Position numbers and translations under genes: made by a program
Part shown: piece after piece, positions 18,464 through 29,329 of the stretch
Numbering within the stretch: the stretch's first letter is position 1
How the letters are laid out: each line of letters begins with the position of its first letter
DNA from: Pedobacter puniceum
GTDB taxonomy: Bacteria > Bacteroidota > Bacteroidia > Sphingobacteriales > Sphingobacteriaceae
Length of the DNA stretch: 64,000 nt
Direction of reading: 5' to 3'
Assembly: GCF_009674685.1 (NCBI RefSeq)
Contig: NZ_WKJI01000001.1
Location: 1,426,001 to 1,490,000, forward strand
Notes under the pieces: model-generated
Seen by the model: the letters and a program-made list of their open reading frames with translations, nothing else
What the model was told of the DNA's origin: nothing
Database searches by the model: none

Positions 18464-21400
18464 ATGAAAATTAAACTCTATTCGCCGCTTTGCAGGTATT
18501 TGCAAGGTGTTTTCCTACTCTTTATCCTTATTACTTTAAGCCTCAAAACATTTGCCCAACAGAGTATTAGTGGCCAAGTAAAAGATAATGCCGGCTTAGG
18601 TATTCCTGGTGTTTATATATCTGTTAAAAACGGAAAAAACACAACACTAACGGATATTGATGGAAACTTTAAGATTTCTGCTAATGCAGGTGAAACATTG
18701 GTTGTAAAATCATTAGGATATACAACCAAAGAAATTTTAGTTACACAAGCTACTAGCAGCTTACAAATTCAGCTAGAAACCAATACCGAAAAATTAACTG
18801 AAGTGGTAGTTGTAGGTTATGGTACAGTAACTAAAAAAGAAGCTACCGGAGCTATTGCCCAAGTATCATCCAAACAAATTGAAGAAGTACCGGTACAAAA
18901 TGCCATACAAGCTTTACAAGGAAGAGCAGCTGGTGTTGATGTAACTTCTAATGCCAGACCCGGAGAATTGGGAAGTATAAGAGTAAGGGGTAACAGATCT
19001 TTATTGGCTGGAAACGACCCTTTATATGTTGTTGATGGAATACCGCTTACCGCAGGTGGGATAGACGCTATAAATCCACATGATATTGAAACTATTGATG
19101 TTTTAAAAGATGCTGCCTCTACCGCCATATTTGGTTCTAGGGGTGCTAACGGCGTAGTAATGATTACCACAAAAAAAGGTAAAAGTGGTACAGCAAAAAT
19201 TAATTACAATGTCATAACCAATTTTGATAACATCAATTACCTAGATGAAAATTTTACTGCCGGAGAATATGCAGAATATAGAAGAGATGCTTACCGAGCC
19301 TTATCAAACAACCCTAGTTCTGGCTACTCTACCCCTTACCCAAACCCAGTAGAAGATAAACGTATTTTAGGGAACGACCCTAATGCTTGGGAAAACATTG
19401 CAAGAGGTTATACTTGGCTAGACAAGGAAAACCTGATTGCACAAACAAGACCTACAACAGCCGCAGAGCAAGCCTTGTGGGGTGTAACCCAAGTACCTAT
19501 CTATAATGGCGATTTAATTCCTACTACCAATTGGACAGATTATGTAAGCGGAACGGGTATCACCCAAGACCATACTTTAAGCCTAAGTATGGGTTCAGAA
19601 AAAATGAATGCTTATGTTTCTGGCGGGTATTTAGACCAAGTTGGCACCAATAACGGACAAGATTATAAAAGATATAACCTTAAAACTAGTTTTGATTTAA
19701 AACCTACTACATGGTTTATTTTAGGAGGTTCTATCACAGGAACATGGAGCGTACAAAACTTTGGTTTTATGGGTACTGGTAGCAGAGGCGCAAACGGTAT
19801 TTATGCTGCTGCACTTGGTATGTTGCCTTTTGCTGTTCCATACGATGCTAATGGGCAATTTATTTACAATCCAGGAGCAGACATCAACATCGTAAACCCT
19901 ATACAAGAAGATAAATTTGTGATTAACGAAAGAACAAGTTTAAGAGCTTTAGGTAGCCTATATGCCGAGCTAAATTTCTTAAAAGATTTCAAATACAGAA
20001 TCAACTTCGGACCAGATTTTAGAAACTTCAGAAACGGACAGTTTCAAGACAAGCAATCTCTATTACGAGGTGGAGGTGCCCCTACATCTACCAATTTTGC
20101 AAGATTAAGCCAAAACCAAGCTTTTGCATGGACATTAGACAATCTTATTTATTATGATAAAACCATCAACAAGCAACATAAAATAGGCTTAACCTTATTA
20201 CAAAGTTCTACTTTTAACCGTATTGAGGGCTCTGATATGTCTGCCATAGATTTACCTTATAACAGTCAGTTATGGTATAATTTAGGTTCAACATCGCAAG
20301 GGAAATTACAAGGCTGGGGCTCTAATTACAGCAAATACACCTTATCATCTTACATGGCAAGGGTTAATTATTCCTTATCAGATAAATATATCTTAACGGC
20401 TTCTGCCAGATGGGATGGCTCATCTGTTTTAGCCGAAGGTAATAAATGGGATTTCTTCCCCTCAGCATCTGTTGCATGGCGAATGGAGCAAGAAAATTTC
20501 ATCAAAAACATCAATTGGATATCGCAATTAAAACCTCGTTTAGGTATCGGGGTAACCGGAAACTCTTCTGTTGACCCCTACTCTACAGCCGGAGCCATTA
20601 TTTTAATGCCAATTGTTTTTGGCACTCAAGTTTCTACGGGTTATATCCCATCAGACCCTAAAGCGGCTAACCCAGGCACTTTGCCAAATAGAGAGTTAAG
20701 TTGGGAAAAAACCACATCAGTAAACTTGGGTATTGATTTTGGATTTTTAAGAGATCGGATATCAGGAAGTATAGATTTTTATAGAACCACTACTAACGAT
20801 TTACTATTTAACCGCCCCGTAAATTTAGTAACAGGCTTTACTTCTATTTTCTTTAACACCGGCCAAACCCGTGGTAAAGGTTTAGATTTTAGTGTAAATA
20901 CTGTAAATATTGATAGCAAAGATTTTAGATGGAACACTACGCTTAACCTTTCATTAAATAATGCAGAAGTTGTTGAAACCGCTTTTGGTAAAGTTAATGA
21001 TGTAGGGCAAAACCTTTTTATTGGTGAAAATCCATACATTTTTTATGATTACAAAAAGATAGGAATTTGGCAAACTTCTGATGCCGATGAACTTGCAAAA
21101 TTTAATGCCAATGGTTCTAATTTTAAGCCAGGCGATATACGTGTTGAAGACGTTAATGGTGATTATAAAATTGATGCGATTAATGACAGACAAATTCTAG
21201 GTAACCGTTTTGGAACTTGGAATGGAGGTATCACCAATACACTAGCTTACAAAAATTGGAATTTATCTTTCTTTGTTATTGCCCGTGGTGGCTTTTTAAT
21301 TGAGGGTGGCGCATCTGATTTGCAAGGGCGTTATAACTCTAGAAAAGTTAATTATTGGACACCAGACAACCCAAGTAATGAATACCCTAGAGCCGATTTT

Positions 21401-21652
21401 GGTAACGGAGGGCAGCCTCTTTTCTATTCTGCTATGAATTATCAGGATGGTACTTTTGTTAAAGTTCGTAATATCTCTTTAGGCTATAATCTTCCTAAAA
21501 AAGCTATTCAGCCTTTAAAAATGAGCAATCTAAACATCTATGCTCAAGTATTAAATCCATTCTTATATACTAAAAACGGGTTTATAGACCCTGATATTTT
21601 CAGTTCTATCAGTTCTAGAACTTTTGTATTAGGTCTTAATGCTTCATTTTAA
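18464..21652 (+). CDS. SusC/RagA-type TonB-dependent transporter
   Basis: The protein has 1062 residues with a signal peptide ending FAQQ. The N-terminal regulatory-like domain ([20 protein letters not shown]...[10 protein letters not shown]) is followed by [11 protein letters not shown], the plug ([38 protein letters not shown]) and a barrel ending in [10 protein letters not shown]. It is the only large transporter gene on the plus strand and runs divergently from GH95-CE12, sharing a 261-bp control region with two M1 sites. The neighbouring CE12, GH95, GH97 and GH35 suggest it imports acetylated, galactose/fucose-containing oligosaccharides. Confidence 0.95.
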   Translation: MKIKLYSPLCRYLQGVFLLFILITLSLKTFAQQSISGQVKDNAGLGIPGVYISVKNGKNTTLTDIDGNFKISANAGETLVVKSLGYTTKEILVTQATSSLQIQLETNTEKLTEVVVVGYGTVTKKEATGAIAQVSSKQIEEVPVQNAIQALQGRAAGVDVTSNARPGELGSIRVRGNRSLLAGNDPLYVVDGIPLTAGGIDAINPHDIETIDVLKDAASTAIFGSRGANGVVMITTKKGKSGTAKINYNVITNFDNINYLDENFTAGEYAEYRRDAYRALSNNPSSGYSTPYPNPVEDKRILGNDPNAWENIARGYTWLDKENLIAQTRPTTAAEQALWGVTQVPIYNGDLIPTTNWTDYVSGTGITQDHTLSLSMGSEKMNAYVSGGYLDQVGTNNGQDYKRYNLKTSFDLKPTTWFILGGSITGTWSVQNFGFMGTGSRGANGIYAAALGMLPFAVPYDANGQFIYNPGADINIVNPIQEDKFVINERTSLRALGSLYAELNFLKDFKYRINFGPDFRNFRNGQFQDKQSLLRGGGAPTSTNFARLSQNQAFAWTLDNLIYYDKTINKQHKIGLTLLQSSTFNRIEGSDMSAIDLPYNSQLWYNLGSTSQGKLQGWGSNYSKYTLSSYMARVNYSLSDKYILTASARWDGSSVLAEGNKWDFFPSASVAWRMEQENFIKNINWISQLKPRLGIGVTGNSSVDPYSTAGAIILMPIVFGTQVSTGYIPSDPKAANPGTLPNRELSWEKTTSVNLGIDFGFLRDRISGSIDFYRTTTNDLLFNRPVNLVTGFTSIFFNTGQTRGKGLDFSVNTVNIDSKDFRWNTTLNLSLNNAEVVETAFGKVNDVGQNLFIGENPYIFYDYKKIGIWQTSDADELAKFNANGSNFKPGDIRVEDVNGDYKIDAINDRQILGNRFGTWNGGITNTLAYKNWNLSFFVIARGGFLIEGGASDLQGRYNSRKVNYWTPDNPSNEYPRADFGNGGQPLFYSAMNYQDGTFVKVRNISLGYNLPKKAIQPLKMSNLNIYAQVLNPFLYTKNGFIDPDIFSSISSRTFVLGLNASF

Positions 21653-21662
21653 AAACATCATC

Positions 21663-23543
21663 ATGAAAAAGATAAAAAACTTAATTATAGCAGGGCTGGC
21701 AAGTACAGTTTTAGCTATGCCTGCTTGCAAAAAATTTATAGACGAAGAATTGGTTGCTACCTTAACCAATGATTATTATAACACACCAGACGGAATTGAA
21801 AAACTTGTTACCGGTATGTATGATGGTTTAAGATTCCATTTTAACTATGAATGGGCTTATACTACTACCAATTATGGTGTAGATGAGTTTACCAATGGTG
21901 GAGGTTTAGACCGAGTTTATATGAACACCTATTCTAGCGTTTTTGACCCCAGGGTAGAAGATATTAATGCTGTTTGGAATAATATGTATGCAAACATCAA
22001 TACTGCAAATACAGGTATCAGTAAAATTCCGCAGGTTTTTCCGCAAGGTGGTACATTAGCTAATACGCGTTTAGGCGAGTGTTATTTCATGAGGGCTTTT
22101 GATTATTTTAAACTGGTAAAGCAATTTGGTGGTGTACCTTTAAAATTAACACCAACAGAGGGCTTACTTACCGAGTTTTCTAGAGCTAGTGCAGAAGAAG
22201 TTTATGCGCAGATTATTACAGATTTTAGAAAAGCTATTGATTTATTACCGCCAACAGCTGCACAAACGGGCAGAATTACCAAAGCTGCAGCACAACACTG
22301 TTTGGCCAAGACTTATTTGTATAGAGCGAGTGAATTAAATGCTGCTTTTAGTAAAACTACAGATTTAGACAGCGCCATATTTTATGGCAAACAGGTTATA
22401 GAAGCTTCTACCCATCGTTTAGCTACAAATTTTGCAGATATTTTTAGATACACCAAAGTAAATGATGTAAATGAAACTAATCCGGAGATTATTTTAGCTG
22501 CCCAATTTGATAATAATGATGCCTTAGCCGGTAGGTACGGAAATCAAACACACCTACATTTTTTATCGGTTTACCAAAACCTGCCGGGTATGACAAGAGA
22601 TTTAATTAATGGTAGAGAGTTTCAGCGATTAAGACCTACCAATTATGCGTTAGATATTTATGATAGAACCAACGATTCTAGGTTTTACAAAAGTTTTAAA
22701 ACTTCTTACTTAGCTAATAATGCTAACACTTTACCAAGCTGGAGTGCCGCAAACGCCCCTACTCCGGCACAAGTTGGCCAAAGAAAGTTCTTAGTTGGCG
22801 ATACATCTATTATTTACATTGTTAATGCAGCAAACGACACAAGGTTTACACTGCAAACCATTAACCGCTCTGCTCCATCTTTATATGTAAGATATTATTT
22901 AGATAATGGGGTAGTAAAAACCAATTGGAGCTTAAGTCAGTACCCAAGTTTATCAAAATATTTAGACCCTTTTAGAACATCAGTTGCTAGCCAGTTAGGT
23001 ACTAGAGATGGTATTATAGCCAGAATTGCCGAAACCTATTTAATTGTAGCAGAAGCGTATGGCAGAAAAGAAGATTATGCAAATGCTGTCATCTATATCA
23101 ATAGGGTAAGAGAAAGAGCCGGCTACGATACTAATGAAACACGTAGCCCAGTTTATTTTAGAGCGCAAAACTTGCCAAATACGGCAGCTGGTTCTACCAA
23201 AAATGCGATGCTAATTACAGAAAATGCCTTTGTACCAGGTACTACCGAGGCTGCCAAAGAGCTATATATTTCAGGTGTTAATACCAAGAAAGATGGTTTT
23301 GTACATTTCATGTTAAATGAAAGATCAAGAGAATTGATGGGCGAATTTCATCGTTGGGAAGATTTATCTAGAACCAGAACATTGGTGAGCAGAGGTAAGG
23401 CTTTTAACCCAGAAGCAGCACCAAACCTAAGCGATAAGTTTTTATTGAGACCAATTCCTCAATCTTTCTTAGATGTTAACGAGAAAGATGGCAGACCCTT
23501 AACGCCAGAAGAAAAACAACAACAACAAAATCCGGGTTGGTAA
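21663..23543 (+). CDS. SusD/RagB-family lipoprotein
   Basis: I start at the ATG at 21663, 10 bp after the SusC stop, giving 626 residues with a lipobox at Cys22 (AMPAC). An upstream in-frame ATG at 21639 would overlap SusC and precede the signal. SusD hallmarks include the mature start [35 protein letters not shown] and, towards the C-terminus, [17 protein letters not shown] and [22 protein letters not shown]. It is longer than the other SusD proteins here, so it may carry extra surface loops. It is the last gene of the plus-strand pair and is followed by a strong hairpin. Confidence 0.95.
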   Translation: MKKIKNLIIAGLASTVLAMPACKKFIDEELVATLTNDYYNTPDGIEKLVTGMYDGLRFHFNYEWAYTTTNYGVDEFTNGGGLDRVYMNTYSSVFDPRVEDINAVWNNMYANINTANTGISKIPQVFPQGGTLANTRLGECYFMRAFDYFKLVKQFGGVPLKLTPTEGLLTEFSRASAEEVYAQIITDFRKAIDLLPPTAAQTGRITKAAAQHCLAKTYLYRASELNAAFSKTTDLDSAIFYGKQVIEASTHRLATNFADIFRYTKVNDVNETNPEIILAAQFDNNDALAGRYGNQTHLHFLSVYQNLPGMTRDLINGREFQRLRPTNYALDIYDRTNDSRFYKSFKTSYLANNANTLPSWSAANAPTPAQVGQRKFLVGDTSIIYIVNAANDTRFTLQTINRSAPSLYVRYYLDNGVVKTNWSLSQYPSLSKYLDPFRTSVASQLGTRDGIIARIAETYLIVAEAYGRKEDYANAVIYINRVRERAGYDTNETRSPVYFRAQNLPNTAAGSTKNAMLITENAFVPGTTEAAKELYISGVNTKKDGFVHFMLNERSRELMGEFHRWEDLSRTRTLVSRGKAFNPEAAPNLSDKFLLRPIPQSFLDVNEKDGRPLTPEEKQQQQNPGW

Positions 23544-23566
23544 TTATCAAAAACCTAGCAAACAAG

Positions 23567-23598
23567 AAAGGGATTCTCTCTAATCAGAGAATCCCTTT
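23567..23598. terminator. Strong bidirectional terminator between convergent SusD and GH97
   Basis: A perfect 13-bp stem (23567-23579 with 23586-23598, AAAGGGATTCTCT and its complement) closes a 6-nt loop. It is followed by a T-rich run (CCTTTTAT) on the plus side, and the A-run of the left arm becomes a U-run on the minus strand. It lies in the 79-bp space between the two convergent stop codons, as expected for a shared terminator. Confidence 0.85.
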
Positions 23599-23622
23599 CC
23601 TTTTATAATTAAAAGACATTTT

Positions 23623-25542
23623 TTACAGCTTAATTTCTAAAATAAAACCGCCTTTAGGCTTTATTTTAATATCATAAAACTTGCTAAACTTTAGTTGTTT
23701 CTCCTCAAATAAAGAAGTAGATCCATCTGTTATCAAACGCATATTTTTTCCTTTTATGAAAGATAAATCTATGGTTTTAAGCAAATCATCATCACCAGCA
23801 TTTAAACCGGCAATTAGCCATTTATCTTTTACTTTTCTAGCCATAACAACAAACTTACCCGGATAACCATCTATAAACTTAGTATCTATAAAAGTTGCTG
23901 GTAAGCTTTTTAGAAAATCTATTACATAGCTTGGCATTTGTGCCATCCCCTTTGGTGTTTCTGCTAAATGCTGTATACCCGATTGAAAAACAACCGTTGT
24001 AGCCAATTCAAATGCGCTTGTTGTAACGCGTTTTATATTTGGTATTTTGTATAAGCTCATGGGTGTAAAGTCCATAGGATCAAATAGATTACGGGTAAAC
24101 GGAATGGTAGTAGCATGGTAAGGCTCTTCGTTAGCATTTACTTGTTCAAAAGTGATAAATTCCATCCCTTTAATAGATTCCATGGTCATTAAATTAGGCC
24201 AAGTACGTTGCCATCCTCGGGGTAAAGTTGCGCCATGACAGTTTACGCTTAAGCCATAATCGGCAGCATCAGCAAAAATATCAAAGTAATATTTTATCAT
24301 AGATTGTCCATCACCACCAAAAAAATCAACCTTTACTCCTTTTATACCCATTTGTTGAAGTCGGCTAAACTCGGCTCGCCTTACTTCTCTATTTAACAAT
24401 TTATCTTTAGGAGAGTATTTTACGGTATTCCAGTCTCCGGCAGAATTGTACCATAAAATAAGTCCTACATCTTTGGTTTTAGCATAAGCAGCAAGTTCAG
24501 CAATTTTATCGTATCCAATTTTTCTATCCCAATCAGCATCAATTAAACAATAAGCCCATTTCATTGCTGAAGCATAATCAATAAACTGCTTTTGGACATG
24601 GTAAACGGTAGAATCATCTTTAAGTAAAACCCAACTCCAAGATGCTACGCCGGGCTTAACAAAATCAAAATTCTTTTTAACAGCTGGCTTTGCTAAATCT
24701 GTCCCTAAGGATGACTCTACTAAGTTTTTTAAACTCCCTAAACTAATAATTCGCCAAGGTGTAGTTAAGGGTAAGCTACTGATTGGGTAAACATTTTTGC
24801 CCGTAAATTTCTCTCTTTCATCGGGAAAAGTAACGCTATAATTGCCTTGCGGCGATAAATGACTTAAACGAGTTGCGCAATAATTAGTATCTAACCCAGC
24901 TTCTGTAACAGAAAACCAGTACTTTTTATATTTAAACAAAGCAGGATAAACCCAACCTGTACCTAAAGTAGAAGGTGTTGCTACTGGTATTTCTTTTTGA
25001 TAGTACTCTTCATAAGAAGGATTGGTTTTCTCCCATCCAGTTTTAGCCACAGACATAGGTTGCAACCAAGCTTTAGCATCATTAAAGAAATTAAAAGAGC
25101 TTGATTCTTGAAGTACAGCCACCGTTTTAAAACCTTGAATTTGAGGGATATGATATTGGAAGGCTACACCATCATTAGATAATCTAAATACAACTTCTAA
25201 AGCTACTTGTTGTTTATTTGTAAACGTAAATATTTTCTCGTTTGCCTGATAAACATTGTGTTCTCTTTTACCATTTAGTAATTGATATTGCTCTTTTACT
25301 GCTTTAACAGCAGAAACCTTTGATAATATTAACCCTTCGGTTAGATTAGCTTCTTTTAAAACCAACCCTAAAGACGATGCTTCAAGTAATTGTTCTCCAT
25401 TTTTAAAAACCTTGTAATATGCTTGTCCATGCTCTAAATAAACTTTTATAGCTATAGTTTTATCAGGACTTTCCAAATCATAATTCTGAGCATATAAGCC
25501 TACAGAAAATATCATCAATAAACTAAAAAACACATTCCTCAT
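23623..25542 (-). CDS. GH97 alpha-glycosidase, probably the retaining alpha-galactosidase type
   Basis: The protein has 639 residues with a signal peptide (MRNVFFSLLM...GLYAQ). It shows the GH97 order: an N-terminal beta-supersandwich opening with LESPDKTIAIKV (about 20-280), a TIM barrel with WSWVLLKDDSTVYHVQKQFIDYA (about 302-325) and a C-terminal beta domain. The segment GVKVDFFGGDGQ carries Asp406 where retaining members of the family place a nucleophile, whereas inverting SusB-type alpha-glucosidases rely on glutamates elsewhere. I therefore favour alpha-galactosidase over alpha-glucosidase, with moderate certainty. The start lies 2 bp after the GH35 stop, and both genes follow the BNR_4 gene in one operon. 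Confidence 0.9.
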   Translation of the reverse strand: MRNVFFSLLMIFSVGLYAQNYDLESPDKTIAIKVYLEHGQAYYKVFKNGEQLLEASSLGLVLKEANLTEGLILSKVSAVKAVKEQYQLLNGKREHNVYQANEKIFTFTNKQQVALEVVFRLSNDGVAFQYHIPQIQGFKTVAVLQESSSFNFFNDAKAWLQPMSVAKTGWEKTNPSYEEYYQKEIPVATPSTLGTGWVYPALFKYKKYWFSVTEAGLDTNYCATRLSHLSPQGNYSVTFPDEREKFTGKNVYPISSLPLTTPWRIISLGSLKNLVESSLGTDLAKPAVKKNFDFVKPGVASWSWVLLKDDSTVYHVQKQFIDYASAMKWAYCLIDADWDRKIGYDKIAELAAYAKTKDVGLILWYNSAGDWNTVKYSPKDKLLNREVRRAEFSRLQQMGIKGVKVDFFGGDGQSMIKYYFDIFADAADYGLSVNCHGATLPRGWQRTWPNLMTMESIKGMEFITFEQVNANEEPYHATTIPFTRNLFDPMDFTPMSLYKIPNIKRVTTSAFELATTVVFQSGIQHLAETPKGMAQMPSYVIDFLKSLPATFIDTKFIDGYPGKFVVMARKVKDKWLIAGLNAGDDDLLKTIDLSFIKGKNMRLITDGSTSLFEEKQLKFSKFYDIKIKPKGGFILEIKL

Positions 25543-25544
25543 AC

Positions 25545-27890
25545 TTAAAATTTAAAAGGTTCTTGTTTAAGAAAAATTCGATAATCTTTTACCATACCGT
25601 TTTGGCTTTTATCAGATCTTGGAAGGTATCTTAAGCTATTAACTTCTACTAACTCTCCTAAATCTATCACAATTTGGTGCGGATGTTTGGGTTTTACGCC
25701 AACGGACTGTGTTTGCCAAAAGGTAGATTCTTGCTGGTCGTAAACTTTATCTGCTGCATGGTTAGCCGCAGTAATTTCTTCAGAATCTGCATAAATTACC
25801 TTCCATTTTAGGGTTGATAAAGGTTGTCCATCTGCACCTGTAAGTTCTAACTCGGCAATAGAGCTTAAAACATCTTTTTCTTGTTGCGCATTTAAAGCCT
25901 CAAAACATAGGTGTCTGGCTTTTATAGTTTTCTCAAACTTTACTTCTTTCCAGCCTGTACCGGCTGTAAAACTTCCAACGGCAATAGGTTTTTCTGCTGC
26001 TAAATCTAAATTTTGGTTTTTCTTACGATGAAGCAAAGACTCATCGGGGTTTAGTTGGTCTAAAATAGCTTCTTTTAAACCCGCCAATTTGGTTTCTTTA
26101 GGACTATCAACATCTAAAATAATAACTTCGTTTTTACCCTTTTTAAGCCAGGCACCGGGTATAAATAACGTTTGTTGCGGACCAATTTTCCAAAACCTGC
26201 CCATATTGTATCCGTTTACCCAAAGCATACCTTTTCCCCAAGTACTTACATCTAAAAAGGTATCTCCTACTTTATCTATTACAAAATATCCTTTATACCA
26301 CCCAGGAGTTTGAATTTGTTGCGTTTTAAAATTAGCCTTGGTTTGAAATTCATAATCTACCGGAAAATTATAAACCGTCCAATTGGTAAGTATCTTTTTA
26401 TCATTTCCATGGATGATTTCTACCTTTTCTGTGATGCCTTTTCTATCTATAATAGCTTTACCATAATTTACTCTTCCGGTAGCTTCAACTAAAATATCTA
26501 ATCTGGTAGTTTTGGATAATGCTGGTATTTCTAAGGTATTATCGCCTCTTCTTCTGTCTAATCTGCCAATAGATTTTCCGTCAATAAACACATTAGCCCA
26601 ATCATGCAACTCGGTAATTAAAAGTTTTTGCTTGTGAGCTGATGGCTTTAAATAAGTTCTGTATAAAATACGGCCCCAACCTTGGTTAAACATTTCCATA
26701 GGTTTTATTTCTTTTGATGGGATGCCTTTGGGAAGATTATCAAAAATTGAAGCTGCTTGGTTTAACTTAAATTCAGGAATTTCTATAATGGGCATAGCTG
26801 GCGGAATTTCGCCTAAAGTCTCGCCTTCCTGAAGGTAATTTTTTAATAAATTTCTTACAGCATAAAACTTCTCTGTGGTATTTCCTTGTTCGCCGATAGG
26901 CGCATTATAATCGTAAGAAGTTGCCATGGCAGAATAAGGCGGAGCGTTTGCGCCTCCCCACTGACCAAAAGAAGTTCCACCGTGTGCCATGTATAAGCTA
27001 AAAGATATTTTTCTATCTAACATATCTTTTAAACTACCTATAAATGAAGCTACTGAGCGTGTTTCATGCGGGCGACCCCAGTGGTCAAACCAACCCGACC
27101 AATACTCGCTACACATTAAAGGCGAGTTTGGATATTTCTCTTGAAAAGTTTTAAACTGTTTATCAATATCAGAACCTGCACCAAAATTTAAGGTGGTGGC
27201 TACGCCGTCTAACTCGTACTTACTAAAATTTGAAGACCAATCGCATCTAAATAGTTGAACTTTATCAAAACCTGCTGTTCTTAACTCGTCTCTTACAGCT
27301 TCCATATAAGGTTGCTCGTTCCCAAAGGCAGCAAATTCATTTTCTACCTGCACCATAATAATGTTTCCACCATTTTGGATTTGTAAAGGAGCCAACTGCT
27401 TAGCTACTTCTTTTAAATATTTAGCGGTTCTTTGCATAAAGAAAGCATCTTTTGCAGTGCGTACTTGTATGTCTTGCTTTTTTAAAAGCCACCAAGGTAG
27501 GCCGCCCATATCCCACTCGGCACAAGCATAAGGGCCTGGCCTAACAATGCAATACATCCCATTATCTTGAACCAACTTCACAAAAGCTGCAACATCTTTT
27601 TGTCCGCTAAAATCAAAAACATCTTGCTCTTGCTCATGTAAATTCCAAAACAGGTAAATACAAATGGTATTCATACCCATGGCTTTACAAAGCTTAATCC
27701 GCTGATCCCAATACTCTCTAGGGATTCTTGGAAAATGCAATTCGCCAGCCCTTATTACATAAGGTTTTCCGTTAAGCAAGAAACTTTTATCGCCTGCAAT
27801 AAAGGTTTGGTTTTGAGAAGTTTGAGCAAAACCAGAAAAGGATAAAAAAACTAAATATAAGCCTATTAAAACGGCACTTATTTTCTTCAT
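25545..27890 (-). CDS. GH35 beta-galactosidase with C-terminal F5/8-type (CBM32-like) domain
   Basis: The protein has 781 residues with a signal peptide (ending GFAQ). The GH35 barrel is clear: AGELHFPRIPREYWDQRI, YLFWNLHEQ, VRPGPYACAEWDMGGLPWWL, then QVENEF with the acid/base Glu185 and CSEYWSGWFDHWG with the nucleophile Glu262. Beta-galactosidase jelly-roll domains follow (WVNGYNMGRFWKIGPQQTLFIP). The last 150 residues resemble an F5/8 C domain (KVYDQQESTFWQTQ; HQIVIDLGELVEVNSLRYLPR), which may hold the enzyme on galactan. It would remove terminal beta-galactose in the periplasm. It is the middle gene of the BNR_4-GH35-GH97 operon, 15 bp after BNR_4. Confidence 0.95.
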   Translation of the reverse strand: MKKISAVLIGLYLVFLSFSGFAQTSQNQTFIAGDKSFLLNGKPYVIRAGELHFPRIPREYWDQRIKLCKAMGMNTICIYLFWNLHEQEQDVFDFSGQKDVAAFVKLVQDNGMYCIVRPGPYACAEWDMGGLPWWLLKKQDIQVRTAKDAFFMQRTAKYLKEVAKQLAPLQIQNGGNIIMVQVENEFAAFGNEQPYMEAVRDELRTAGFDKVQLFRCDWSSNFSKYELDGVATTLNFGAGSDIDKQFKTFQEKYPNSPLMCSEYWSGWFDHWGRPHETRSVASFIGSLKDMLDRKISFSLYMAHGGTSFGQWGGANAPPYSAMATSYDYNAPIGEQGNTTEKFYAVRNLLKNYLQEGETLGEIPPAMPIIEIPEFKLNQAASIFDNLPKGIPSKEIKPMEMFNQGWGRILYRTYLKPSAHKQKLLITELHDWANVFIDGKSIGRLDRRRGDNTLEIPALSKTTRLDILVEATGRVNYGKAIIDRKGITEKVEIIHGNDKKILTNWTVYNFPVDYEFQTKANFKTQQIQTPGWYKGYFVIDKVGDTFLDVSTWGKGMLWVNGYNMGRFWKIGPQQTLFIPGAWLKKGKNEVIILDVDSPKETKLAGLKEAILDQLNPDESLLHRKKNQNLDLAAEKPIAVGSFTAGTGWKEVKFEKTIKARHLCFEALNAQQEKDVLSSIAELELTGADGQPLSTLKWKVIYADSEEITAANHAADKVYDQQESTFWQTQSVGVKPKHPHQIVIDLGELVEVNSLRYLPRSDKSQNGMVKDYRIFLKQEPFKF

Positions 27891-27905
27891 GTTCTTGATA
27901 AGCTA

Positions 27906-29186
27906 TTATTTTAAATCTACTTGGATAATCTTCACCATTTGAGCCGGCTTATGCTCGGTTTTTTCACCATCGCCCTGCCCGGTTTGCTGCACAAATAGCT
28001 GAAGTTTATTTTTTCTTTGCCATAAGGAGGTATCATAAGAAGGTTCCCATTGTTCCTGACTTTCGGCTGAGACATCTTTCACTTGCCATATTCCTTTTTC
28101 TATGTCTTTGGTGGTGGCTACAGAAATTTTGCTACCTCTTTCTTCATCTCTAAAAACCAAAGCTATTTGCTTTTTATTCACTACAATCTGAGGTCTGGAA
28201 ATAGGAATTCTTTTAGTACCTACACCGCTTAAAGTAAAAGGTATTTTCCTTTCTGCTACCTGCTTTATCAGCCATTTTTCACCATTGTAATAGATAATTT
28301 GGTATTGCGGAATATTAGAATTTACCGAACGCCAATAGCTGGCGATGTAAGGCATACCGCTTGGACTGGTTGTCATAGATGTGGAGTTTATCAACTCACT
28401 TTTTTGCGGTATCAACACAATGGGTGCGGTGTTTTCTATGTTCATAGGGGTAGGATATGCTTTACCTGTTTCAGAAATCCAGGTTTTACCCTCGTCTAAA
28501 GATTTCGCATAACTCATATCATGATTGGTAGCTACATCACTTTGCTCTCGCCATACCCAACTGATGTGGAATACCCCACTTTTATCAATACATGCTTGCC
28601 AATAGGCATTTCTTTTTCCTTGTCCATCAATTAAATTATCATGAACACGTTCCCATTTTTTTGTTTTGGTATAGTATCGGTTTAAAACCAAATTACCTTT
28701 CCCAGAAGCGCCCTCACGGTAAAGAAAAAGTAAATCGCCATTTTTTAAAGCATAAAACTCGGGGTAAGTAGCTTTTTGCTCATTACGGCCAATCATAACC
28801 ATTTCTGCTCCAAGTTCTAAAGCGCCTGGCGCTATGCTTCTAGCATATCTTAATTTACTAGCGTGTTGATCCCAAGAGACATGTAAGTAACCATCCCCAT
28901 CTATCATGATACTGATACTGTTATGTGCATCTTTTATGTTTCCACGATATTGGCTTTGCCTAACTTCCCATTTGTTGGTATGAAGTTTACGTTTAGCTAA
29001 AACCAGATAACCAGCATCATTATAATAAGAAGTGTATTGCCAATTTTTATGACTGATAACCGAGTTCTTTCTGAATACAACGGTATTTACGCTATTACCT
29101 GCCCAGCCTAAACCAACATCAGAAACCTGAGCCGTTGCTAGTTTGCAGCAAACGGTAAATAAAATGATAAGCTTTTTTAGCTTCAT
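27906..29186 (-). CDS. BNR_4-family beta-propeller protein, possible polysaccharide lyase
   Basis: The protein has 426 residues with a signal peptide (MKLKKLIILF...LATAQ). The rest matches BNR_4-type seven-bladed propellers (GWAGNSVNTVVFRKN, HNSISIMIDGDGYLHVSWDQH, TYPEFYALKNGDLLFLYREG, SLDEGKTW). Ulvan lyases PL24/PL25 and the rhamnose-glucuronate lyase PL27 adopt this fold. His88 and His108 are 20 residues apart, and Tyr141 and Arg157 are 16 apart. As I recall, the PL25 enzyme PLSV_3936 uses His123/His143 and Tyr188/Arg204 with the same two spacings. That makes a lyase acting at a rhamnose-uronate linkage plausible but unproven. It is the first gene of its operon, 115 bp from an M1 site. Confidence 0.8.
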   Translation of the reverse strand: MKLKKLIILFTVCCKLATAQVSDVGLGWAGNSVNTVVFRKNSVISHKNWQYTSYYNDAGYLVLAKRKLHTNKWEVRQSQYRGNIKDAHNSISIMIDGDGYLHVSWDQHASKLRYARSIAPGALELGAEMVMIGRNEQKATYPEFYALKNGDLLFLYREGASGKGNLVLNRYYTKTKKWERVHDNLIDGQGKRNAYWQACIDKSGVFHISWVWREQSDVATNHDMSYAKSLDEGKTWISETGKAYPTPMNIENTAPIVLIPQKSELINSTSMTTSPSGMPYIASYWRSVNSNIPQYQIIYYNGEKWLIKQVAERKIPFTLSGVGTKRIPISRPQIVVNKKQIALVFRDEERGSKISVATTKDIEKGIWQVKDVSAESQEQWEPSYDTSLWQRKNKLQLFVQQTGQGDGEKTEHKPAQMVKIIQVDLK

Positions 29187-29300
29187 ATAATTTAAAAGAT
29201 TACCATCAAATTATTAGAATGCTAATATTTTAGGTAAGTAAGTTTTAATGAGATGAACCTATTAATTGGATGTTCTAATATGAATAAAATTAGTTAAAAA

Positions 29301-29320
29301 AGCATCCTGCCTTGTCCTGC
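29301..29320 (-). promoter_or_regulatory. M1 direct-repeat operator candidate for the BNR_4-GH35-GH97 operon
   Basis: The minus strand reads GCAGGACAAGGCAGGATGCT: perfect CAGGA half-sites 10 bp apart, followed on the minus strand by a run of T. This is the cleanest copy of the motif. It begins 10 bp beyond the stop codon of the GH1/RmlD gene but is not palindromic, so I do not read it as that gene's terminator. Confidence 0.62.
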
Positions 29321-29329
29321 TTATTAAAA

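Noticed and set aside
29301-29325. Terminator for the GH1/RmlD gene (GC-containing stretch followed by T-run)
   Set aside because: The sequence is a direct repeat, not an inverted one; only three bases at the ends can pair. It fits the M1 motif instead.
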